25,636 bases of DNA from Prevotella sp. (lineage in GTDB: Bacteria > Bacteroidota > Bacteroidia > Bacteroidales > Bacteroidaceae). The stretch covers positions 1-25,636 of the forward strand of contig JAILAA010000026.1 of assembly GCA_024681875.1 (NCBI GenBank). The letters are read 5' to 3'. The position numbers and the translations under genes are program-made. Positions 17,745 through 25,636 of the stretch are shown here, in pieces. A model generated the notes under the pieces. That model did no database searches and was not told the origin of the DNA. It worked only from the letters and a program-made list of their open reading frames with translations. Numbering within the stretch: the first letter of the stretch is position 1; the number at the start of each line of letters is the position of its first letter.

Positions 17745-18962
17745 TTATTCCAAATGCGACTTACCCAGTTGCTCCGTCACATAGTCTTTGGTTACATTAA
17801 AGTTGTTTACCTTCAGCGAAGGCACGTCGAACATTGCATCCATCATCACGCTTTCAACAATAGACCGTAGTCCGCGGGCACCCAACTTGTAATCGACGGC
17901 CTTGTCTACAATAGTTTCCAAAGCATCATCGGTAAAGGTCAGTTCTATGCCGTCCATGCGGAACAGTTTCTGATATTGCTTGATGATACTGTTCTTCGGC
18001 TCGATAAGGATACGGCGCAGGGCTGGTCGGTCCAGGGGATTAAGGTAAGTGAGGATAGGCAAACGTCCGATAATTTCAGGTATGAGGCCGAAGCTCTTCA
18101 GATCCTGCGGCTGCACATACTTCATCAGGTCGTCCTTGTCAATATGGCGGACATTCTGCACAGAGTTATAGCCTACGGTATGGGTATTCAGTCGCTGCGC
18201 AATCTTCCTTTCAATACCGTCGAAGGCACCGCCACAGATGAACAGGATATTGCGGGTGTCAACAGCTATATACTCCTGGTCGGGATGCTTGCGCCCGCCC
18301 TTCGGCGGCACGTTGACGGATGTTCCTTCGAGCAGCTTCAGCAGGCCTTGCTGCACGCCCTCGCCGCTGACGTCGCGGGTAATGCTGGGATTGTCCTGCT
18401 TGCGGGCAATCTTGTCTATCTCGTCAATAAACACAATGCCGCGCTGCGTGGGTTCCACCTTGTAGTCAGCCACCTGCAGCAGACGTGTGAGGATGCTCTC
18501 CACGTCCTCGCCCACATAGCCTGCTTCAGTGAAGACGGTGGCGTCGACAATAGTAAATGGCACGTCGAGCAACTTGGCAATGGTGCGTGCCAGCAAGGTC
18601 TTGCCCGTGCCGGTGGGGCCCACCATGATAATGTTCGACTTCTCTATCTCTACGCCGTCCTTTTCGTCCACAGGCTGCTGCAGACGCTTGTAGTGGTTGT
18701 AGACGGCCACGCTCAGATAGCGTTTTGCCTCATCCTGACCAATGATATACTGGTCCAAATAGTCCTTGATTTCCTTTGGCTTGGGCACGCGCAGCAGGCT
18801 GGGCGGTTCGGACTCTTCCTTCTTCGCGCCCTCCACGCCCGACTCTTTCACTATCTGATAGGCCTGCTTGGCACAGTCCTCGCAGATGTAGCCGTTGATA
18901 CCTGATATCAGAAGCTTCACCTCGCGCTCGCTGCGCCCGCAGAAATTACATGTCTTCTTCAT
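17745..18962 (-). CDS. clpX: ATP-dependent Clp protease ATP-binding subunit ClpX
   Basis: ClpX is the AAA+ unfoldase that feeds substrates to ClpP. The 405-residue protein begins with the zinc-binding domain (Cys5, Cys8, Cys27, Cys30). Walker A is GPTGTGKT (115-122). The pore loop GYVG is at about 148-151, Walker B is IVFIDEID (about 177-184), and the C-terminal sensor region contains [10 protein letters not shown]. Length and order are standard. The ATG shares an ATGA overlap with the clpP stop, so translation is probably coupled. Confidence 0.98.
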   Translation of the reverse strand: MKKTCNFCGRSEREVKLLISGINGYICEDCAKQAYQIVKESGVEGAKKEESEPPSLLRVPKPKEIKDYLDQYIIGQDEAKRYLSVAVYNHYKRLQQPVDEKDGVEIEKSNIIMVGPTGTGKTLLARTIAKLLDVPFTIVDATVFTEAGYVGEDVESILTRLLQVADYKVEPTQRGIVFIDEIDKIARKQDNPSITRDVSGEGVQQGLLKLLEGTSVNVPPKGGRKHPDQEYIAVDTRNILFICGGAFDGIERKIAQRLNTHTVGYNSVQNVRHIDKDDLMKYVQPQDLKSFGLIPEIIGRLPILTYLNPLDRPALRRILIEPKNSIIKQYQKLFRMDGIELTFTDDALETIVDKAVDYKLGARGLRSIVESVMMDAMFDVPSLKVNNFNVTKDYVTEQLGKSHLE

Positions 18963-19621
18963 TTCTTCACCAGCACCTGGTCAATCATGCCATACTCCTT
19001 GGCTTCCTCGGCCGTCATCCAGTAGTTGCGGTCGCTGTCGGCCCACACCTTGTCAAAGTCGGTGTGCGAGTGGTCGGCGATGATGGTATAGAGCTCCTTT
19101 TTGATTTTCTGAATCTCACGGGCCTCAATCTCAATGTCAGAGGCCTGGCCCTGTACGCCGCCCAGAGGCTGATGAATCATCACACGGCTGTGAGGCAGCG
19201 CCGAGCGCTTGCCCTCCTTGCCAGCCACGAGCAGCACGGCGGCCATCGAGGCGGCCATGCCCGTACAGATAGTGGCAACATCGCTCTGGATGAACTGCAT
19301 GGTGTCGTAGATGCCCAGTCCTGCATAGACGCTGCCGCCAGGCGAGTTGATATAGACGTTGATGTCCTTGCCAGGGTCAGTGGAGTCCAAATAGAGCAGC
19401 TGTGCCTGCAAGACATTGGCTGTATAGTCGTTCACCTCAGTGCCGAGGAAGATAATACGGTCCATCATCAGGCGGCTGAACACATCAAGCTGAGTGACAT
19501 TCAGCTGGCGCTCCTCCAGAATGTAAGGATTCATGTACTGCGCCTGTGCGCTTATCACGTCGTCAAGCACCTGGCCGTTCATTCCCAGATGCCCTGTAGC
19601 ATATTTTCTAAAATCGTTCAT
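18959..19621 (-). CDS. clpP: ATP-dependent Clp protease proteolytic subunit ClpP
   Basis: This is the serine-peptidase barrel of ClpXP. The 220-residue protein carries the catalytic Ser125 in GMAASMAA and His150 in [11 protein letters not shown]. The acid is an Asp in the ADSDR segment (about 195-197). The SPGGSVYAG oxyanion segment is intact. About 30 residues precede the usual core, which may be a short propeptide. It heads a clpP-clpX-recQ unit, with a TAnnTTTG box 35 nt upstream of the ATG. Confidence 0.98.
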   Translation of the reverse strand: MNDFRKYATGHLGMNGQVLDDVISAQAQYMNPYILEERQLNVTQLDVFSRLMMDRIIFLGTEVNDYTANVLQAQLLYLDSTDPGKDINVYINSPGGSVYAGLGIYDTMQFIQSDVATICTGMAASMAAVLLVAGKEGKRSALPHSRVMIHQPLGGVQGQASDIEIEAREIQKIKKELYTIIADHSHTDFDKVWADSDRNYWMTAEEAKEYGMIDQVLVKK

Positions 19622-19655
19622 AAGTATAATTCTCTGTGTTTTTTGCTTGAAGATA

Positions 19656-19663
19656 CAAAGTTA
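19656..19663 (-). promoter_or_regulatory. -7 box of the clpPX promoter
   Basis: TAACTTTG on the minus strand, followed by T, matches TAnnTTTG and lies 34 nt upstream of the clpP ATG. It is downstream of the tig terminator, so clpPX-recQ can be expressed independently of tig. No clear TTTG -33 box is seen at 19-21 nt. The upstream stretch is rich in A/T tracts. Confidence 0.6.
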
Positions 19664-19773
19664 AGAAAAAAAACACGAAATGCCCGCATTTTTTAAGTTT
19701 TTTTTTGGAGAAAAATTTCAAATAGGCAATCTCGACTCAGGTCATTATCCTATTACGCCCTTTATGAACAGGG

Positions 19774-19813
19774 AAAAAACGAGCTGGATGACAGGTTTTT
19801 CTATCATCCAGCT
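19774..19813 (-). terminator. Rho-independent terminator after tig
   Basis: Arms 19782-19791 and 19804-19813 (AGCTGGATGA / TCATCCAGCT) are perfect 10-bp reverse complements around a 12-nt loop. On the minus strand the hairpin is followed by CG and six T. It begins 47 nt after the trigger factor stop codon. This is the clearest terminator in the window. Confidence 0.9.
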
Positions 19814-19859
19814 TGCTTGATAAAGGTATGTCATCTTGGCCGAATCCGGCCAAAGCCTA

Positions 19860-21221
19860 TTACTGCTCCTGCATCATCTTGTTGAAGTCGGAGAAAGACA
19901 CCTGCTTGGTGTTGAGCTTTACCACCTGTTTCAGGGCCTGCATCAGCTTGAGGTCGATGGCGCGTTCAACGAGTCCCTCGATGTTCTCACGCTTTTTCAG
20001 CTGCTCGTCGGCATACTGCTCCAGCACGTCATCAGGAACATTGTTCATGCCATACTGGGCAAACTGCTGGCGTACGACGCCCTTGGCCACCTGCTTCACA
20101 TCAGCATCCTCCACCTTGATCTTGGCAGCCTCTACGAGCTGTTCCTTGATAAGATGCCATTTCAGCTCTTTGATGGAGCCTTCGAAGTTCTTCTCCACAT
20201 ATTCAGCTCCCTTATCCTTGTTGCCATTCAGCATGACGCGTTTCAGGATGGCTTCGGGGAAAGTCAGTTCGCCCACCTTCTCTTCCATGTACTTGCGCAC
20301 GTCGGCCAGGAACTTGAAGTCGGCATTAGCGGCCAGCTGGGGCTTAATGCTGTCGGCAATCTTCTGACGGAAATCCTTCTCGTCCTTCACGTTGCCTTCA
20401 CCGAAGATGCGGTCGAAGAGCTCCTGATCGATAGCATGGGGCTGGAAGTGACGGATGGAGGTAATCTGGAAGCTGAAGTCACTGTCCAGGTCCTTCACCT
20501 TTTCTTTGTCCACCTTCAGCAGAGCGGCCACCTCGGCATCGTTGTCGGGATAGGCTTTCTTCGGGTTGAAGATGATGATGTCGCCGGGTTTGGCGCCTTC
20601 GAACTTCTTCTTCTCATCCTCGCCCTTCACGTAGCTGGGCATTATCATGCCTCCAGCTGTCTCGATGCCACCTTCAAGGGTATTACCCTCGGCATCCAAC
20701 TGGCGCAGGTCACCTGTCAGCGTGTCATTGCCACTCCACTCCTGGGCCTCGACGAAATCACCGGCCTGGCTCTGGAACATCTGCACCTGATCGTCAATCA
20801 TCTTGTCGTCGATGGTGATGTCATAATAATCGATGGTATCGGCAGTGCCAAGCTCAGCCTTGAACTCTGGAGCCACGGCGATGTCGAAAACGAAGGTGAA
20901 GGGGCCGTCGCCCTGCAGGTCCTGTGGCTGTTGTTTCTCCTCATTGGGAAGAGGCTCGCCCAGCATCTGTATCTTATTCTCACGCACATACTCATAAAGT
21001 TTCTCGCCCAGCAGACGGTTGACTTCATCAACCTTAATGGCAGTGCCATACTGCTTCTTGATGAGGCCCATGGGCACCATGCCAGGACGGAAACCGGGCA
21101 TCTGTGCTTTCTTGCGATAATCCTTCAACTTCTTTTCTACCTGCTGCTGGTAGTCGGCCGACTCAATGGTGATGGTCATCAGGCCATTCACCTTGTCTTT
21201 GCACTCAAACTGAATATCCAT
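19860..21221 (-). CDS. tig: Trigger factor (ribosome-bound chaperone)
   Basis: Trigger factor binds nascent chains at the ribosome exit and has peptidyl-prolyl isomerase activity. The 453-residue protein carries the ribosome-docking signature GFRPGMVP (43-50) in the N-terminal domain. A degenerate FKBP-type domain (about 155-250) includes GDIIIFNPKKAYP. A long helical C-terminal chaperone domain follows. In the FKBP part the usual aromatic active-site residues are not obvious, so isomerase activity is uncertain; such divergence is, as I recall, common in Bacteroidetes. It has its own promoter and a strong terminator, and precedes clpPX, the standard arrangement. Confidence 0.96.
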   Translation of the reverse strand: MDIQFECKDKVNGLMTITIESADYQQQVEKKLKDYRKKAQMPGFRPGMVPMGLIKKQYGTAIKVDEVNRLLGEKLYEYVRENKIQMLGEPLPNEEKQQPQDLQGDGPFTFVFDIAVAPEFKAELGTADTIDYYDITIDDKMIDDQVQMFQSQAGDFVEAQEWSGNDTLTGDLRQLDAEGNTLEGGIETAGGMIMPSYVKGEDEKKKFEGAKPGDIIIFNPKKAYPDNDAEVAALLKVDKEKVKDLDSDFSFQITSIRHFQPHAIDQELFDRIFGEGNVKDEKDFRQKIADSIKPQLAANADFKFLADVRKYMEEKVGELTFPEAILKRVMLNGNKDKGAEYVEKNFEGSIKELKWHLIKEQLVEAAKIKVEDADVKQVAKGVVRQQFAQYGMNNVPDDVLEQYADEQLKKRENIEGLVERAIDLKLMQALKQVVKLNTKQVSFSDFNKMMQEQ

Positions 21222-21313
21222 TCTTATTTACAATTTGACAATTTACGATTTACTATTTATTTCACTTTTATCCGATTATCCGATTTATTAACAGGATTTT
21301 TGCTTAGAGCCTG

Positions 21314-21321
21314 CAAAATTA
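21314..21321 (-). promoter_or_regulatory. -7 box of the tig promoter
   Basis: TAATTTTG, followed by C, on the minus strand matches TAnnTTTG. It lies about 92 nt before the tig ATG, giving a predicted leader near 85 nt that is very A/T-rich with repeated AATTT/GATTT motifs. No -33 TTTG at standard spacing is evident. Confidence 0.5.
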
Positions 21322-21377
21322 CGCATAAATGACGTAAACGAGGCACGTTTACCATTTTTTAACACGCAAGCCATGTG

Positions 21378-22256
21378 CTAAGCCAGACGGATTCCATCGT
21401 CAGTGAGGACGATGAGGCGGCGACGGTAGAGGTCGCCAACAGCGCGCTTAAATGTTTTCTTTGACACGCAGAAACGATCGCTAATCAGCTCGGCAGGCGA
21501 GCTGTCGTTCAGGTTGCAGCGACCGTCATTCTCGTAAAGATAGCGCAGCAAGACCTCTGCGAAGTCTAGTGTCTGACGGCGTCCCGTGGGCTGCAGCGTA
21601 AGGTCTATCTTACCGTCCTGACGCACGTGATCGACATAGGCAGTCAGGCGGTGGCCAGTGTGAAGCGGTTGAAAGATCTGATTGTCGTAGAGCTGACCCT
21701 GATACTTGTTGTCGACAACAGCCTTGAAGCCCAGGTCCGTCTTCTGCCAGATGAGGCAGTCGCAGGGCTGACCATGCTTCAGGAGGGGTTGTGCCTCTGC
21801 TTGTTGGCCGTCGGGCTGCGATGGCATCGCAGCATACGGGACAGTCAGATATTTATCCACCTTTGCCGTGGCCATGAGGCGGTGGCTGGCTTCATCCACC
21901 TTAATATATACGATGTAGCTCTTGCCGCGCTGCATACGCTGCTTCTGCTCGCGGAACGGACAGAAGAGGTCCTTCATCAAGCCCCAGTTCAGGAATGCGC
22001 CATACTGGTTAGTCCAGGCCACCTCCAGATAGGCGAACTCGCCCACCTTGGCCAGCGGCGTCTCGGTGGTGGCAATGATGCGTTCCTCCTGGTCCAAGTA
22101 AACGAAGACCTGCAGCTCGTCGCCGTCGTGCATTTCGGGCGTTACGTAGCGCTTGGGCAACAGGATGTCGCCCGTCATTTCGTCGCCTTCCAGGTAGATG
22201 CCGGGATCGGTATGGCGCAGGATTATTAAAGTGTTGTAATCTCCAAGCTTAATCAT
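21378..22256 (-). CDS. CvfB-family S1-like RNA-binding protein
   Basis: This 292-residue protein matches the CvfB/YitL pattern: successive S1-like OB folds followed by a C-terminal winged helix. The first fold (about 1-65) contains [15 protein letters not shown]. The second (about 70-135) contains [15 protein letters not shown], and the third (about 150-215) contains [20 protein letters not shown]. The winged helix (about 230-292) contains [15 protein letters not shown]. In Staphylococcus, CvfB influences virulence gene expression; the role here is unknown. I chose the ATG at 22256 because it overlaps the stop of the ABC ATPase gene by 8 nt. A longer frame upstream only reads the minisatellite out of phase, giving a low-complexity Arg/Lys/Phe tail. 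Confidence 0.88.
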   Translation of the reverse strand: MIKLGDYNTLIILRHTDPGIYLEGDEMTGDILLPKRYVTPEMHDGDELQVFVYLDQEERIIATTETPLAKVGEFAYLEVAWTNQYGAFLNWGLMKDLFCPFREQKQRMQRGKSYIVYIKVDEASHRLMATAKVDKYLTVPYAAMPSQPDGQQAEAQPLLKHGQPCDCLIWQKTDLGFKAVVDNKYQGQLYDNQIFQPLHTGHRLTAYVDHVRQDGKIDLTLQPTGRRQTLDFAEVLLRYLYENDGRCNLNDSSPAELISDRFCVSKKTFKRAVGDLYRRRLIVLTDDGIRLA

Positions 22257-22989
22257 AGTTTTGGGGGGTAATGGGGGATTCCAGAACTTCCGGAACTTCC
22301 GGAACTTCCGGAACTTCCGGGGCTTCCGGGATTTCCAGGATTTCCAAGAGCCCGTCACGCATGTGGATGGTGCGGTCGGTGACGGTGGCGAGCTGCTCGT
22401 CATGAGTAACGATGACGAAGGTCTGGCCGAAACGGTCGCGAAGGTCGAAGAACAGCTGGTGCAGCTCCTGCTTGTTCTGCGTGTCGAGCGAGCCAGAGGG
22501 CTCGTCGGCCAGAATGACGGCAGGGTTATTCACCAGTGCGCGTGCCACGGCGATGCGTTGTTTCTCGCCTCCCGACAGCTCAGCGGGCTTATGACTGGCC
22601 CTGTCGCTGAGGCCCATGAACTGCAGCAGTTCTTCAGCGCGGGCCTTCGCTTCCTTGCGCGAGGTGCCGGCGATGAACGCAGGAATCATGATATTCTCCA
22701 CGGCAGTGAACTCAGGCAGCAGCTGGTGGAACTGGAAGACGAAGCCCAGGTGGCGGTTGCGGAAATCGCTGAGGGCCTTTTGTGAGAGGGTGGTTGTGTC
22801 GATGCCATCGACACGGACGGAACCCGTGTCGGGTTTGTCCAGTGTGCCGATGATTTGCAGCAGCGTGGTCTTGCCGGCGCCGCTGGGGCCTACGATGCTC
22901 ACTATCTCGCCTTTAGCGATGTGCAAGTCGATGCCCTTGAGCACCTGTAGCGAGCCGAAGCTCTTGGTGATGTTCTTTACTTCTATCAT
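22249..22989 (-). CDS. lolD: LolD-type ABC transporter ATP-binding protein
   Basis: This 246-residue ATPase belongs to the LolD/MacB group, whose members drive lipoprotein release from the inner membrane or related export. It has Walker [10 protein letters not shown] (about 34-42), a Q-loop in [17 protein letters not shown], the signature LSGGEKQR, Walker [13 protein letters not shown] and the switch histidine VTHD. After a normal core ending about residue 215 there is an unusual Glu-Pro-Val tripeptide tail (about 217-238) encoded by a 9-bp minisatellite. No LolC/E-type permease gene is nearby. It shares a 4-nt ATGA overlap with the antiporter gene upstream and an 8-nt overlap with the CvfB-like gene downstream. 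The symbol is by family only. Confidence 0.88.
   Translation of the reverse strand: MIEVKNITKSFGSLQVLKGIDLHIAKGEIVSIVGPSGAGKTTLLQIIGTLDKPDTGSVRVDGIDTTTLSQKALSDFRNRHLGFVFQFHQLLPEFTAVENIMIPAFIAGTSRKEAKARAEELLQFMGLSDRASHKPAELSGGEKQRIAVARALVNNPAVILADEPSGSLDTQNKQELHQLFFDLRDRFGQTFVIVTHDEQLATVTDRTIHMRDGLLEILEIPEAPEVPEVPEVPEVLESPITPQNYD
22285..22347 (+). repeat. 9-bp minisatellite in the LolD tail
   Basis: Seven 9-bp units: four perfect AACTTCCGG, then GGCTTCCGG, GATTTCCAG and GATTTCCAA. The coding strand reads as E-V-P or E-A-P/E-I tripeptides. Each TTCCGGAA junction is also a small palindrome. The perfect copies lie nearest the gene end and the decayed ones further in. The unit keeps the reading frame. 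Confidence 0.92.
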
Positions 22990-25133
22990 TTTTTATGAAT
23001 CAATCGTGCAATAGCGTCGTAGATGCTGGACTCCTCGCTGTGCTGGGCCTCGGTGAAGCTCATGCGGTCGTCCTTGGTGGCGGCACCAAACTGGTCGGGG
23101 AAGACAATCATCAGGTTTTTGCCACTGAAATACTGCTGCAACTCGTCAGGCAGGCGCTCCAGCGCATTCTTGTAACTGATGGTGCCCTTACGGGCAGTGA
23201 CCACCACAAACATGTGGTCGGCGGCAATGTGCGAAGCTAACTGCGGCAGTTCGTTCCAATGGCCCATCTGAGTGTATTCAGCCCGCACACTGGCATGATG
23301 CATATTTATATATGTACGTATGAGCTCCAGCGACTCCTCGCGTCCGTGGAACTGTATGCGACAGTCCAACTGACCGGCCAGACGGCAAAGGCGCTCCAGC
23401 CAGCGGTGGAAGCCCGACTCGAACTCTGCCCTCGACGGCACCGCCACCTGTATACGTCTGAGCGTATTCAATGGCTGTACGAAGCGGGTGAGGATAATCT
23501 GGCGGTTCAGACCGTTGTAGAGGCTCTGAATGAACTCACCCCAGAACTTCGGGTTACGGTCGGTGTGTACGTGCATGCCCATGACTATTTCCGAGCAGGC
23601 AAACTCACGGAAGGCGTGCTTGATGCCGTTGGCAATGTTGGTGGCCAGCCTAACCTGTGTCTGCACCTTCACCTCCGAGGCGGCCGCCTGATTCTGCAGC
23701 TGTTCCAACAGGCTCAGCCCTTGTTCACGGCCTTCTGCGGCATGTTCATCATCATAGACGACATTCAACACCACCAAGCCGCGGTTCAGCTCCTCATTGC
23801 GCATCAGCAGCGACATACTGAGCAGCTGAGGGGCTATCTCCGGGTATTTCACACAGACGAGAATCTTCTCGTCATCGCCTGTCGTATGCGATTGCCGCAG
23901 GTGTGTCTTCTCGCGCACGGTGATGGTCTGGGCAGCACGCTCAGTCATGATGGTCGAGATAATGCACGTCACCAGAATCATCATCACCACGCCGTTCAGC
24001 ATGTCGTCGTTCACCAGCTGCAGCCTCATGCCCACCATCACCATGGCGATGGCACCGGCAGCGTGGGCCGATGTAAGGCCGAACATCATATTGCCGTCGC
24101 GCTGAGGCAGACGGAACAGCAAACTCGACACGTAAGCGGCCAGCGCCTTGCCGAAGGTGCCGATGAAGGCGATGAGCAAGACAATCCATACCACGCTACC
24201 GCCCTGGAACAGCGTCTGCACGTTGATTAACATGCCTACGCCGATGAGGAAGTAGGGGATGAAGACGGCGTTGCCAATGAACTCAATGCGATTCATCAGC
24301 GGTGAGGCGTGGGGGATGTACCTATTGAGGATCAGTCCCGACATGAAAGCGCCGAAAATGCCCTCCAAGCCGATGAGCGAAGTCAGCGCAGCTGAGAGGA
24401 ACATGACCGAGAGCACGTAGATATACTGCATCACCGAGTCGCTGTAGCGACGCAGGAAATAGCGCGTCAGACGGGGGATGACCATCACCGAGCCTGCGAT
24501 GTAGGCGGCTAACTTTACTAAGAACAGAAGCGAGCCCCACACCCCATTCATTCCTTCCGATAAGGTATCTCCTTCCTCAAGTGAAAGGGATGCTGAGTAG
24601 GACGCCGACAATGCCGCCAGCATGACCAGCGCCAGAAACAGGGAAATCATCGACGAGCCCACACTCAAGCCCACAGAGGGATGGCGCTGCAGGCCGTAGC
24701 GCCCCACGATGGGATAGGCCACGAGCGTGTTTGACGCCATTATGCAGCCCAGAAGGAATGACGTAGCGCTGCTATAGTCCAGCACCGTCGTGGCCACGAC
24801 ATAGGTCAAACCCAAAGGCACCAGACAAGTGAGAAGGCCGAAGATGAGAAACTGGCGCGTATTTTTCTTCACGCTCTCCATGTCCATCTCCAGACCAGCA
24901 AGGAACATGATGTAATAGAGACCCACCTGCCCGAAAATCTCAAACGACGAACCGCGCGCCAGCACATTCAGTCCGTAGGGGCCCACGAGCACACCCGCCA
25001 GCACCATGCCGATAATGTGGGGGATGCGAAGCTTGCCCATAATGATGGGCGCAAAGAGAATAATGAGCAGCACGACGAAGAAAATCATCGTGGGATCCTG
25101 TATGAGGGGAGCCGCTGCCATCAGCCTGGTCAT
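22986..25133 (-). CDS. Kef/CPA2-type cation:proton antiporter with Usp-like C-terminal domains
   Basis: This 715-residue membrane protein has about twelve hydrophobic helices in residues 15-405, with the CPA2 patterns [33 protein letters not shown] (by parts) and [20 protein letters not shown]. The C-terminal cytoplasmic half contains two segments resembling universal stress domains (about 425-565, starting [11 protein letters not shown], and 570-700, starting [14 protein letters not shown]). The ion (K+ or Na+) cannot be told. I chose the ATG at 25133. It lies 24 nt downstream of a well-formed promoter, while a longer frame beginning at 25280 would start inside the palindrome and lacks family-like sequence. 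The end overlaps the LolD ATG by 4 nt (ATGA). Confidence 0.9.
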   Translation of the reverse strand: MTRLMAAAPLIQDPTMIFFVVLLIILFAPIIMGKLRIPHIIGMVLAGVLVGPYGLNVLARGSSFEIFGQVGLYYIMFLAGLEMDMESVKKNTRQFLIFGLLTCLVPLGLTYVVATTVLDYSSATSFLLGCIMASNTLVAYPIVGRYGLQRHPSVGLSVGSSMISLFLALVMLAALSASYSASLSLEEGDTLSEGMNGVWGSLLFLVKLAAYIAGSVMVIPRLTRYFLRRYSDSVMQYIYVLSVMFLSAALTSLIGLEGIFGAFMSGLILNRYIPHASPLMNRIEFIGNAVFIPYFLIGVGMLINVQTLFQGGSVVWIVLLIAFIGTFGKALAAYVSSLLFRLPQRDGNMMFGLTSAHAAGAIAMVMVGMRLQLVNDDMLNGVVMMILVTCIISTIMTERAAQTITVREKTHLRQSHTTGDDEKILVCVKYPEIAPQLLSMSLLMRNEELNRGLVVLNVVYDDEHAAEGREQGLSLLEQLQNQAAASEVKVQTQVRLATNIANGIKHAFREFACSEIVMGMHVHTDRNPKFWGEFIQSLYNGLNRQIILTRFVQPLNTLRRIQVAVPSRAEFESGFHRWLERLCRLAGQLDCRIQFHGREESLELIRTYINMHHASVRAEYTQMGHWNELPQLASHIAADHMFVVVTARKGTISYKNALERLPDELQQYFSGKNLMIVFPDQFGAATKDDRMSFTEAQHSEESSIYDAIARLIHKK

Positions 25134-25156
25134 TCTGTGTTGTGAGTTTCGGTTTG

Positions 25157-25188
25157 CAAAAGTACGGAAAAAGCTTCGAAGGGCCAAA
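25157..25188 (-). promoter_or_regulatory. Promoter of the antiporter-lolD-cvfB operon
   Basis: On the minus strand a perfect TTTG (25188-25185) is followed after exactly 20 nt by a perfect TACTTTTG (25164-25157) and C. This is the best match to the Bacteroidetes -33/-7 consensus in the window. Transcription would start near 25150, about 17 nt before the ATG at 25133. The position supports the shorter antiporter start. Confidence 0.8.
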
Positions 25189-25223
25189 GGAAAAGCCGTT
25201 TTTTCTTTCCTGCGAATGACATG

Positions 25224-25316
25224 CAAAAGTAAAACAAGTTGTTTTACTGAAAAAAGGGCCCCCTTTTTAAAAAAAGTCATATGACTTTTTCAGTAAAACA
25301 ACTTGTTTTACTTTTG
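25224..25316. repeat. 93-bp nested palindrome with perfect 31-bp arms
   Basis: Positions 25224-25254 and 25286-25316 are perfect 31-bp inverted repeats separated by 31 nt. Each arm contains a 21-bp odd palindrome (AGTAAAACAA, G or C, TTGTTTTACT) centred at 25238 and 25302. The core holds two more: an 8+2+8 palindrome (AAAAAGGG / CCCTTTTT, about 25251-25268) and a perfect 20-bp one (AAAAAGTCATATGACTTTTT, 25271-25290). Both outer ends read TACTTTTG facing outward, identical to the -7 box of the antiporter promoter. It lies 27 nt past the end of the gene at 25344 and 36 nt upstream of that promoter's -33 box. Confidence 0.95.
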
Positions 25317-25343
25317 TCCCGTTCTTTGTCCTTTTTATTTCCT

Positions 25344-25636
25344 TTACGAATCGAATGATATATGGTCCAACTCATCTACCAGAGCACGACAACGACGGTA
25401 TTTTGTGCGGAGGTCTGTTGCTGTCTCAGTTGCCAGATCCTTTGCTCCGTAGTTACTGATACGACGTAAGTAATTGCAAATTTCCCGATAGGTGTCGCGT
25501 CCTCGTGAGTACTCCATCAGCCGATAGATGTAGTGTACGTAGCATTCTATGATTTCATTGCGATAGTATGGAAGTAATTGCTTTTCATACTCTTGCAACA
25601 ATCCGATGCGGGATTGCCTACGCACGAAATCCATCA
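25344..25636 (-). CDS. C-terminal fragment, SWIM-zinc-finger-family-like protein
   Basis: The last 97 or so codons of a gene that enters from beyond the right edge; the Met at 25634 may be internal. The sequence is helical and charged, with LLPYYRNEIIE, RDTYREICNYLRRI and LRTKYRRCRALVDEL. This pattern recalls the C-terminus of SWIM zinc-finger proteins of unknown function. The zinc finger itself would lie outside the window, so the family call is tentative. It ends DHISFDS, 27 nt before the palindrome, which might act as its 3' end. Confidence 0.5.
   Translation of the reverse strand, partial: MDFVRRQSRIGLLQEYEKQLLPYYRNEIIECYVHYIYRLMEYSRGRDTYREICNYLRRISNYGAKDLATETATDLRTKYRRCRALVDELDHISFDS

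Noticed and set aside
19836..21332. 498-codon open frame on the plus strand opposite tig
   Set aside because: It is antisense to an unmistakable trigger factor and crosses its terminator-side gap and promoter; the Leu/His/Val-rich product is typical of a shadow frame.
22257..22403. Longer start for the CvfB-like gene
   Set aside because: The extra residues are the LolD-tail minisatellite read in another frame (Arg-Lys-Phe repeats). The ATG at 22256 overlaps the upstream stop as expected for coupled genes.
25134..25280. N-terminal extension of the antiporter by 49 codons
   Set aside because: It would start inside the palindrome and read through a consensus promoter; it shows no membrane or family pattern. 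The ATG at 25133 fits the promoter.
25224..25316. Invertible promoter switch of the Bacteroides capsule type
   Set aside because: Arms resemble inversion repeats, but only 31 nt separate them, the core contains no promoter, and no invertase gene is near.

Overview
This window looks like chromosomal DNA from a member of the Bacteroidales, most likely Prevotellaceae (Prevotella sensu lato). The evidence is: Bacteroidetes-type promoters (TAnnTTTG -7 boxes, some with a TTTG-like -33 box 20 nt upstream), Bacteroidales-style OmpA and surface-lipoprotein genes, an OstA-like/SurA/PpiC/mutL/guaB cluster, a tig-clpP-clpX-recQ cluster, and short proline-coding minisatellites of a kind I associate with Prevotella. 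Genus is an inference. Every gene I can support is on the minus strand, so transcription runs from high to low coordinates. There is no gene-free stretch over 300 bases, and I found no tRNA, rRNA, insertion sequence, integrase or CRISPR array.

Layout in transcription order. (1) 25636-25344: the C-terminal end of a SWIM-zinc-finger-like protein. (2) 25316-25224: a striking 93-bp nested palindrome. (3) 25133-21378: a Kef/CPA2 cation:proton antiporter with Usp-like tail domains, a LolD-type ABC ATPase and a CvfB-type S1 RNA-binding protein, joined by overlapping stop/start codons. (4) 21221-19860: trigger factor, with its own promoter and a strong terminator. (5) 19621-13766: clpP-clpX-recQ, then a ResB/CcsA cytochrome c maturation pair. 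(6) 13651-12167: guaB. (7) 12133-12071: 21-bp tandem and inverted repeats. (8) 12023-4536: two parvulin-type periplasmic chaperones, an OstA-like LPS-transport protein, a small membrane protein, mutL and an outer-membrane barrel protein, tightly spaced and probably one operon. (9) 4366-226: a large coiled-coil surface lipoprotein and an OmpA-family protein, with a promoter in front and a terminator behind. (10) 116-1: the start of another exported protein.

Two themes stand out functionally: protein quality control (trigger factor, ClpXP, PpiC/SurA) and envelope assembly (SurA, OstA-like, LolD, OmpA, lipoprotein). DNA repair genes (recQ, mutL), purine synthesis (guaB) and cytochrome maturation sit between them.

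The least expected feature is a set of G-rich (plus strand) tandem repeats with 7-bp or 9-bp units at five separate places: the mutL leader, the mutL linker, ccsA, the surA signal region and the LolD tail. The heptads matter most because a one-unit change is not a multiple of three. One heptad array fills the space just before the mutL start codon and another lies inside ccsA. Together with the 25224-25316 palindrome, these are the best candidates for undescribed biology here.
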